A DNA stretch of 13,170 nucleotides, taken from assembly GCA_003535335.1 (NCBI GenBank), contig DOHJ01000241.1, forward strand, positions 1 through 13,170, in the 5' to 3' direction. The notes below the pieces were generated by a model. That model had not been told where the DNA came from and did not search any database. It was given only the letters and a program-made list of their open reading frames with translations. Below, piece after piece: positions 8,268 through 13,170 of this stretch. A program made the position numbers and the translations under genes. Numbering within the stretch: position 1 is the stretch's first letter; each line of letters begins with the position of its first letter. The stretch is from Paracoccaceae bacterium (lineage in GTDB: Bacteria > Pseudomonadota > Alphaproteobacteria > Rhodobacterales > Rhodobacteraceae).

Positions 8268-10060
8268 CTCGGTTCCCCGTTTGGTTCATTTTTCAAAAAT
8301 TCATCTTCATCACGCGCCAAATCGCGCAAATCATCCGGTGTGTCATGGGCTTTTGACAAAGTCCAACTTACACGACTGGCATAATCTATTGTGCGCGCAG
8401 TTAAAACGATTTGTTTTGCCGGGCGTGGATTTAACCGGTTACGCTCCAGATAAACGCTTGGCTCAAGGCTTAGGCTCGCACCTATTCCGTTGTTGTTTTC
8501 ACCATGGCGAAACACCCAGATTTCGCCGCTTTTAAGCGCGAGGGAAACAGCGGATCCACCCATGTCCAGCGTTGCATCCACATCCGGATGCAAATGAAAC
8601 CGCACCGTAAAGACAATACCCTGCAACTGGATCGCATCCATTGCGGCATCAAATGTTTTCTTGCTTTTGTCACTGACGGCCACCAGCAAATCATCACCGG
8701 AAACACAACGGCCATCCAGCGTCAGGTCCAGCCTGCGCATGTGGGCCAAACCATGCGTGGCCAGATAACCGTCATGGCTTAATTGCAAGCTGCTCCGTTT
8801 TGCATCGCTTTGCTGCTTGTATTCAACGATTTTCGGAGTGTATTCCAGAATTTCGCAAGTGCCCGAAGCATCCAGCCCCAAACGCGAAGACGAAACCCCC
8901 TCAAGCCCCAAAACCGAATGCGAAGGCGTGGCCCGTCCGGCCCGCTGCCATTCACTGCCAAACGACAAACCCGACCCGCAACTGACCACCAGCGGGCGAC
9001 GCCCCGACGTTAGCTCAAAGGCCAAAGTTGACGCATGGCCATGCACCGAGTTTTGCCCCTGCGGCGGTCTGCTTGCATCGACAATCACACTGCTGCGCCC
9101 GCCTCTCAGATTTGCATATCCCATCGAAAGCCGCTGCTGGGCACTGCTGCGTACCCCGCTTGCGGCCAGCGCGTGATCCAGCCGCCCTTCCAGACCTCGC
9201 CCGCCACCGTGAAAACGGGCCAGCCCACCGTCTGCATGCCGCAAGGATCGCAAGGTCGGCGCAATGCGTTCAATCGCGGCCAGATGATCGCGTCCGGCAA
9301 CCTCTCCGGCTTTGCTCAGGGCCGAAGCAGCCCAGATCAGCAGGGTGAAAACCTCGAGTAATTCTTCGGGGTTGCGGGTTGGAATACCACCCTCGTCGTC
9401 AATTTGTTCACGACATTCCTGCGCCAGTGCTTTTTTTGCAGGCTCGACAAAATCGCTCATACCTTCCAGCGCCAAACCGGCGTAGATCAGCCCTGTCAGC
9501 GCCTCGAATTTTGGCAACCCTGCGGCGGCACCCTTCCAGCGTTTATTCAGAAAAACGGTTTGCTGGCTCAGAGATTGAAAAAATGCCTTTGACGATGTTT
9601 CATTTTGACCGTTTAGCAAAAACACCGCGTGGTTGATCCAGCGGATCAGACGACGTGCGGTCAAATCCGGCGTCCAGCCCGCCCCGCGGCCGCGACCAAA
9701 CCGCGCAATCCAGTCAAACAGCCAGTCTTGAGCAGCCTTTCGCGCCGGCCCATCTGCGGTTGCGGCCAGATCATCCAGCCAGACAAACCCGTGCAATTCC
9801 TGTTCGAATTCAACCGAAGGGCAATCAATTCCCCACAGCCCGCCGTCCTGATCCGTTATCAATTCACCGGCAAACTGGAAATTACCGGCCAGAAACTGGC
9901 GTCCCCGGGCAAACGAGCCAATCGTTCTGGGTTCGGGCTGCGAGGTAAAGGCCGTGGCCACAGCAGAGCGCGCGCGCGTGCTGGTGCGGGCCGCAATGCG
10001 GTTTAGCATACGGTTCTTTTTCGCAGAAAAACTTGTCGGTCGTGCCACGGCCTGCTTCAC
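8264..10060 (-). CDS. Heparinase II/III family protein
   Basis: 598 residues from the GTG at 10060. The N-terminal half (about 75-300) is helix-rich, like the alpha/alpha toroid of polysaccharide lyases. The C-terminal half (about 325-560) carries the Heparinase II/III beta-sheet domain, with [13 protein letters not shown] (338-350), a [11 protein letters not shown] segment and [11 protein letters not shown] (378-388). H340 and H342 are the likely conserved histidines. Members of this alphaproteobacterial subfamily are commonly found beside purH, but their substrate is unknown; lyase activity is only inferred. No signal peptide or membrane segment is seen, and the N-terminus is basic. Start is uncertain: GTG 10060 lies 34 bases after a predicted transcription start, while ATG 10009 would give 581 residues. 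Its stop overlaps purH by 4 bases. Confidence 0.85.
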   Translation of the reverse strand: MKQAVARPTSFSAKKNRMLNRIAARTSTRARSAVATAFTSQPEPRTIGSFARGRQFLAGNFQFAGELITDQDGGLWGIDCPSVEFEQELHGFVWLDDLAATADGPARKAAQDWLFDWIARFGRGRGAGWTPDLTARRLIRWINHAVFLLNGQNETSSKAFFQSLSQQTVFLNKRWKGAAAGLPKFEALTGLIYAGLALEGMSDFVEPAKKALAQECREQIDDEGGIPTRNPEELLEVFTLLIWAASALSKAGEVAGRDHLAAIERIAPTLRSLRHADGGLARFHGGGRGLEGRLDHALAASGVRSSAQQRLSMGYANLRGGRSSVIVDASRPPQGQNSVHGHASTLAFELTSGRRPLVVSCGSGLSFGSEWQRAGRATPSHSVLGLEGVSSSRLGLDASGTCEILEYTPKIVEYKQQSDAKRSSLQLSHDGYLATHGLAHMRRLDLTLDGRCVSGDDLLVAVSDKSKKTFDAAMDAIQLQGIVFTVRFHLHPDVDATLDMGGSAVSLALKSGEIWVFRHGENNNGIGASLSLEPSVYLERNRLNPRPAKQIVLTARTIDYASRVSWTLSKAHDTPDDLRDLARDEDEFLKNEPNGEPR

Positions 10061-10100
10061 CTTCTATGCGGGGGCGTCAGTGTGTGTTTTGCTCAAACCT

Positions 10101-10129
10101 ATCATAGAACGTAGCCGGGCCGGTGTCAC
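10101..10129 (-). promoter_or_regulatory. Sigma70-like promoter of the heparinase-purH transcript
   Basis: In transcript sense, -35 GTGACA (10129-10124, 5/6 match), exact 17-base spacer, -10 TATGAT (10106-10101, 5/6 match). Predicted transcription start is near 10094, leaving a leader of about 34 bases before GTG 10060. It sits in the ~100-base non-coding gap after the DUF4329 gene, the largest gap inside the minus-strand series. It probably drives the heparinase gene, purH, lspA and perhaps the genes beyond. Confidence 0.55.
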
Positions 10130-10133
10130 CGGC
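10119..10133. promoter_or_regulatory. Perfect palindrome over the -35 element (possible operator)
   Basis: GCCGGTGTCACCGGC: 7-base arms around a single central base, overlapping the -35 box of the heparinase-purH promoter. It could be a dimeric regulator site or a hairpin. It lacks a T-tract, so it is not an intrinsic terminator. A palindrome of this size is expected about once by chance in a window this long; only its location makes it interesting. Confidence 0.3.
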
Positions 10134-10159
10134 GAATTGCGCATCACCGTGTTTTTCTA

Positions 10160-10705
10160 TTACCGGTTTTCCAAATCGTCCAAATCAAAAACCGTTCCAA
10201 CCGGCAATACCTCGTGGCGCACAAAATCCGGGTCCGACTGGATACAATTCAATCCACATATCAAGGTTGCGATACCGCGCTCGGAATCCGTATACCAAAC
10301 CCGCCCGCCCGGGGTGCCGATATAGCCGTCTATGCCCTCGTAAGTGTCGGCGCGCAAATCGTTGTCGGAAGGCACTTCAACATCGTAATTTTCGGCATAT
10401 GCACCATGTGTGTGATAGGATGCCAGCACCCTGAAACCGGCTGGTTGTCTGGATAAACAGCTGCTTTTTCGGCCCCGTTTGGCCGGGGTGGCAATGAACG
10501 CGCCATTTTCATCCAGCCCGATATAGCCGCAATATTCGCGGTTGCTGGCAAATGAGACGGTTTGGGCCGCATTCAAAACATTTTTGGCAAAAGCAATCTC
10601 GGCTGTGGTTTGGGCCGGACGGAGTTCTGAATCTTGCACCGCAGCGCCACCACCAAGGCAGCTGGTCAGGACTGTAGCGGCCAAAAATGCAATCAGCTTT
10701 TTCAC
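10160..10705 (-). CDS. DUF4329 domain lipoprotein with JAMM-like metal site
   Basis: 181 residues from the GTG at 10705, which overlaps the rsmB stop as GTGA; a longer reading from ATG 10768 would lie inside rsmB and hide the signal sequence. With the GTG start the protein begins MKKLIAFLAATVLTSC, a clean lipoprotein signal with Cys16 in lipobox L-T-S-C. The mature domain resembles DUF4329. It shows E57-Y-C-G-Y-I-G, then Y-H98-T-H100-G, then S113-D-N-D116. That order (E ... HxH ... SxxD) is the arrangement of zinc ligands in JAMM/MPN+ metallopeptidases, although the HxH-to-SxxD spacing is wider than usual. Four further cysteines (60, 83, 150, 154) could form disulfides in the periplasm. Function unknown; peptidase or deamidase activity is inference only. 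Confidence 0.8.
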   Translation of the reverse strand: MKKLIAFLAATVLTSCLGGGAAVQDSELRPAQTTAEIAFAKNVLNAAQTVSFASNREYCGYIGLDENGAFIATPAKRGRKSSCLSRQPAGFRVLASYHTHGAYAENYDVEVPSDNDLRADTYEGIDGYIGTPGGRVWYTDSERGIATLICGLNCIQSDPDFVRHEVLPVGTVFDLDDLENR

Positions 10706-11970
10706 TGGCCTTGCGCTTTTCGCAAAACCGCGATGTAAAACCCGTCCAGACCACCACGCTCGGCCCAATAATCGGGCCGGATGCGCAAGCCGCCTTCGGG
10801 TGTGTTCCAGTCAGGTTCAATTCCAGCCAGTAAAATCGGCTCGACCTGCAAACCGTCATGGCGCTTCAAAGCATCCTCAACTTGAATTTCGCCCTCATCG
10901 GGCAACAGCGAACAGGTGCAAAACACCAACCGGCCACCGGGTTTCAGTTGTGAAACAGCGTGGTCAATCATGCGTTCCTGCAATTTAAACAGACCCGGAA
11001 AATCCGCGCCGTCCTTTGCGTGCGGCAAATCGGGGTGGCGCCGGATTGTGCCGGTTGCCGAGCAAGGCGCGTCCAGCAAAACCGCGTCAAACAACGATTC
11101 GGTCCAGTTTAAGGCGTCCGTCACACGCAATGTTGCCTTCAAACCGGTGCGGCCCAGATTTTCCTGCAGCCGGATCATTCGTTTTTTCGAAACATCAATC
11201 GCCACAACATCCGCACCGGTTGCGGCCAGCTGCATGGTTTTACCGCCCGGCGCGGCGCACATATCCAGCACCCGCTCGCCGGCCTTGGCGTTTAAAATTT
11301 TAGCAGGCAGCGCGGCGGCGGCGTCCTGAACCCACCAATCGCCCGCCTCATAACCCGCCAGCGCCGAAACCTGCCCGACATCTTGCAGGCGCACCGATCC
11401 GGTTGGCAAAACTTCGCCCCCGAGCGTTTTAGCCAAAGCAGCCGCATCGTTTTTAGCCGTCAGATCCAGCGGCGCACCTTGGGCAAATGCGGCCTCCATC
11501 GCGGCAACGGTTTTCTTGCCATAATCCCCGATCAGCGGCTTTCGCAGCCATTTTGGCAATTGTGGCGCCGGCAATGTTTGCCATTTAGCCGGATCAATTT
11601 TACGCAACACCGCATTCACCATGCCGGACGCGTGTTTGTGGGTTTTATCCGCCTTGACCATTTCAACGGCCGCATTCACCACCCCGTGTGCGGCGGCCCC
11701 TTCAAGGCACAGTTCAACCACCGACAAGCGCAAAACATTATGCACCATCAATTCGGGTTTATTACGTAAAAACGGCCCCAGCATCCGGTCGGCCCGATCC
11801 ATCCAGCGCAAGGTTTCCAGCGCCAAACGCTGGGCGCGGGCCTTTTCGGATGGCTCCAGCTTGTCCATAATTCCCGAGGTCAACAGATCGGGCAATAACG
11901 CCTCTTTACCTATCACCCCATCCAACAAACGGACCGCTACGCGACGGGGGGCAAGACCGGGATGAGACAT
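10702..11970 (-). CDS. rsmB: 16S rRNA (cytosine-5) methyltransferase RsmB
   Basis: 422 residues, expected length. RsmB methylates C967 (E. coli numbering) of 16S rRNA using S-adenosylmethionine. Residues about 1-135 form a NusB-like helical RNA-binding domain (LLDGVI, ALETLRWMDRADRML, AHGVVNAAVEM). The Rossmann methyltransferase core has the SAM loop DMCAAPGGKT (236-245), motif IV DAPCSATGTIRRHPD (300-314, Cys303) and motif VI CTCSLLPDEGE (351-361, Cys353, the expected attacking cysteine). C-terminal YWAERGGLDGFYIAVLRK is typical. An AAAGGA ribosome site lies 6 bases before ATG 11970. Its stop overlaps the start of the DUF4329 lipoprotein gene. It is transcribed divergently from the DUF1674 gene; I could not assign a convincing promoter for it in the 76-base gap. 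Confidence 0.96.
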   Translation of the reverse strand: MSHPGLAPRRVAVRLLDGVIGKEALLPDLLTSGIMDKLEPSEKARAQRLALETLRWMDRADRMLGPFLRNKPELMVHNVLRLSVVELCLEGAAAHGVVNAAVEMVKADKTHKHASGMVNAVLRKIDPAKWQTLPAPQLPKWLRKPLIGDYGKKTVAAMEAAFAQGAPLDLTAKNDAAALAKTLGGEVLPTGSVRLQDVGQVSALAGYEAGDWWVQDAAAALPAKILNAKAGERVLDMCAAPGGKTMQLAATGADVVAIDVSKKRMIRLQENLGRTGLKATLRVTDALNWTESLFDAVLLDAPCSATGTIRRHPDLPHAKDGADFPGLFKLQERMIDHAVSQLKPGGRLVFCTCSLLPDEGEIQVEDALKRHDGLQVEPILLAGIEPDWNTPEGGLRIRPDYWAERGGLDGFYIAVLRKAQGQ

Positions 11971-11987
11971 GGAGATTCCTTTGTTTC

Positions 11988-12015
11988 TTGATTACTAGAC
12001 CACGGCCTATATTAT
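11988..12015 (+). promoter_or_regulatory. Promoter of the DUF1674 gene
   Basis: TTGATT (11988-11993), 16-base spacer, TATTAT (12010-12015, 5/6 to the -10 consensus), then ATG 32 bases downstream. The AT-rich core CTATATTATGG also gives CATAAT on the opposite strand, so it could serve rsmB too, but no good minus-strand -35 is visible. Confidence 0.45.
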
Positions 12016-12046
12016 GGCGCATAGTTGAACAAGAGAGCGGTACAAA

Positions 12047-12223
12047 ATGCCAGATAAAAATCCGAACCTGCCCCCCGAGGCAATCCGCGCTTTGGCCGAA
12101 GCCCAAGAACGGCACAAGAATGAAAAACCCGTGGTTTCTGCCAAAGAATATGGCGGACCAAACGGACCGGAACCGGTGCGTTATGGAGATTGGGAGAAAA
12201 AGGGCATTGCGGTGGATTTTTAA
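12047..12223 (+). CDS. DUF1674 / SDHAF4-like succinate dehydrogenase assembly factor
   Basis: A 58-residue gene on the plus strand. The C-terminal half carries the family hallmark: KEYGGPNGPEP (33-43) followed by RYGDWEKKGI-VDF (45-58). The N-terminal half is charged, polar and probably flexible. In eukaryotes the related Sdh8/SDHAF4 binds flavinated succinate dehydrogenase subunit A and helps assembly of complex II; the bacterial role is inferred from this similarity. No signal peptide or membrane segment. A weak AAGAGAG ribosome site lies about 10 bases upstream. It is divergent from rsmB and convergent with dapB, whose stop lies only 13 bases beyond its own. Confidence 0.9.
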   Translation: MPDKNPNLPPEAIRALAEAQERHKNEKPVVSAKEYGGPNGPEPVRYGDWEKKGIAVDF

Positions 12224-12236
12224 AAACCACACATCC

Positions 12237-13070
12237 TCATAGCCCCAGCACATCCAGCATATCATATTCCCCCGGTTTTCGCCCCTGCCCCCACAGCGCC
12301 GCCTTTAGCGCGCCACGGGCAAAAACCGCGCGATCCGTGGCCAGATGGCGCAGAATAATGCGTTCGCCATCAGCGGCAAACATCACGTCATGTTCGCCAA
12401 CAATATCGCCGCCACGAATGGCCGAAAAGCCGATATCGCCACGATTTCGCGCGCCGGTTATACCATCGCGGCCACTGTCGCGCACATCGGCCAACTTTAC
12501 CCCGCGCCCTTGGGCCGCTGCCTCGCCCAGCATCAGGGCCGTGCCGGATGGGGCGTCAACCTTGTGGCGATGGTGGGATTCGATAATTTCAATGTCAAAA
12601 TCCTGATCCAGCGCCGCCGCAACCTTTTTGGTTAATTGAACCAACAGGTTAACCCCGAGGCTCATATTTCCGGCCCGCACAATGACCGCGTGGCGCGCCG
12701 CAGCTTGCAATTTCACCAGATCCCCGTCGCTCAGCCCCGTGGTGCCAATCACATGCACCGCACGGGCCTGCGCCGCCAGTTCAGCCAGCGCAACGGTGGC
12801 CGCAGGTGTCGTAAAATCAATCACAGCCTGCGCTTTGGCCATTGCGTCCAAAGCATCGTCGCTCACTTTAACGCCCAACGCAGCGCCGCCCATGGCCACA
12901 CCAATATCCTGCCCGATCCAGTCATGCCCCGATCGTTCCAAAACCCCGACCAGCCGCATTGATTCGCTTTGCGCTATTAATTGAACAAGCATCTGCCCCA
13001 TCCGGCCAGATGCGCCGTTAACCACAATTCCGGGTAAGATATCGGCTAAAGTATCGGTTGAATCGTTCAT
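12237..13070 (-). CDS. dapB: 4-hydroxy-tetrahydrodipicolinate reductase
   Basis: 277 residues from ATG 13070. DapB reduces the dihydrodipicolinate intermediate with NAD(P)H in the diaminopimelate pathway, supplying lysine and peptidoglycan precursors in the cytoplasm. The N-terminal nucleotide-binding fold starts with [10 protein letters not shown] (16-25); AVIDFTTP (82-89) and VIGTTGLS (107-114) follow. The catalytic segment [16 protein letters not shown] (164-179) contains H166 and K170, equivalent to E. coli H159 and K163. [13 protein letters not shown] and the C-terminal region are also typical. A longer reading from 13160 exists, but GAGGA 4 bases before ATG 13070 and the family length favour the shorter start. 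No clear promoter is visible in the 65 bases upstream. Confidence 0.98.
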   Translation of the reverse strand: MNDSTDTLADILPGIVVNGASGRMGQMLVQLIAQSESMRLVGVLERSGHDWIGQDIGVAMGGAALGVKVSDDALDAMAKAQAVIDFTTPAATVALAELAAQARAVHVIGTTGLSDGDLVKLQAAARHAVIVRAGNMSLGVNLLVQLTKKVAAALDQDFDIEIIESHHRHKVDAPSGTALMLGEAAAQGRGVKLADVRDSGRDGITGARNRGDIGFSAIRGGDIVGEHDVMFAADGERIILRHLATDRAVFARGALKAALWGQGRKPGEYDMLDVLGL

Positions 13071-13074
13071 AATA

Positions 13075-13079
13075 TCCTC
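13075..13079 (-). promoter_or_regulatory. Ribosome binding site deciding the dapB start
   Basis: GAGGA in transcript sense, 4 bases before ATG 13070; it supports the 277-residue protein over the 307-residue reading. Confidence 0.65.
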
Positions 13080-13135
13080 GTCATTTCGCTTTGCCCTAGT
13101 CTGACGCGCTTGCAGTGCGCACGCAACCTGCTTAG

Positions 13136-13170
13136 ATGACAGATATGGCAAAGCAAACACATCATTCCTC
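13136..13170 (+). CDS. Possible start of a divergent gene (cut by window edge)
   Basis: An open frame begins at ATG 13136, directly after an in-frame TAG, with a second in-frame ATG at 13145 reading MAKQTHHS. It runs off the right edge. The short basic, His-containing start resembles the N-terminus of ribosome-binding factor A in Rhodobacterales, but eleven residues cannot establish this. No convincing ribosome site is seen. It would be divergent from dapB with about 65-74 bases between the starts. Confidence 0.3.
   Translation, partial: MTDMAKQTHHS

Noticed and set aside
9968-9980. GCGCGCGCGCGTG run, considered as Z-DNA-prone or a repeat element.
   Set aside because: Only 13 bases and within the heparinase-like coding sequence, where it encodes an Arg/Ala stretch; no sign of a repeat family.
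10706-10768. N-terminal extension of the DUF4329 protein from ATG 10768.
   Set aside because: The extension lies within rsmB coding sequence and would bury the lipoprotein signal; GTG 10705 with the GTGA overlap is better.
12212-12230. AT-rich near-palindrome GTGGATTTTTAAAAACCAC at the convergent DUF1674/dapB junction, considered as a bidirectional terminator.
   Set aside because: The T-run is inside the stem, the GC part is only 4 pairs with a bulge, and no T-tract follows on either strand.
13071-13160. Longer dapB N-terminus starting at 13160.
   Set aside because: The added 30 residues are not DapB-like, and the ribosome site GAGGA precedes ATG 13070.
1-13170. Searched by eye for CRISPR arrays, tRNA genes, transposase genes, attachment sites and riboswitch-like leaders.
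   Set aside because: No regularly spaced repeats, cloverleaf-like segments, transposase motifs or long structured leaders were seen; gaps between genes are nearly all under 100 bases.

Overview
This window looks like chromosomal backbone DNA of an alphaproteobacterium, most likely a Rhodobacterales (Roseobacter-group) species of moderate GC content. The basis is gene content and order, including DUF3035, DUF1674 and a heparinase-like gene fused by overlap to purH, together with the protein sequences. No insertion sequence, prophage gene, CRISPR array, tRNA or rRNA gene was seen. Coding density is very high and no stretch over 300 bases lacks a gene.

Layout. Almost everything is on the minus strand, so transcription runs right to left. 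From right to left: dapB (lysine/peptidoglycan precursor synthesis); then, convergent with it on the plus strand, a 58-residue DUF1674/SDHAF4-type gene. Divergent from that gene begins a long minus-strand series: rsmB (16S rRNA m5C methyltransferase), a DUF4329 lipoprotein, a heparinase II/III-like protein, purH, lspA, a DUF3035 lipoprotein, two M16 metallopeptidase homologues, mutL, and rmuC running off the left edge. Many junctions are 4-base ATGA or GTGA overlaps (rsmB/DUF4329, heparinase/purH, M16/M16, mutL/rmuC), pointing to translational coupling. The main break is the ~100-base gap between the DUF4329 and heparinase genes, which holds a good sigma70-like promoter. Smaller gaps lie before the first M16 gene (93 bases) and before mutL (56 bases). 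The right edge shows the possible first codons of a divergent plus-strand gene beyond dapB.

How the genes relate. LspA, the DUF3035 lipoprotein and the two secreted M16 proteins form an envelope cassette: a lipoprotein signal peptidase, a candidate substrate for it, and a probable two-subunit periplasmic peptidase. MutL and RmuC form a DNA-maintenance pair. PurH, RsmB and DapB are housekeeping enzymes.

Most noteworthy points. The M16 pair shows complementary loss: one subunit keeps the zinc site, the other keeps the substrate-binding R/Y region. The DUF4329 lipoprotein carries a full JAMM-like metal-site signature. A perfect palindrome overlaps the -35 element of the heparinase-purH promoter. 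These are refinements of known families; I found no clear sign of an entirely new system.
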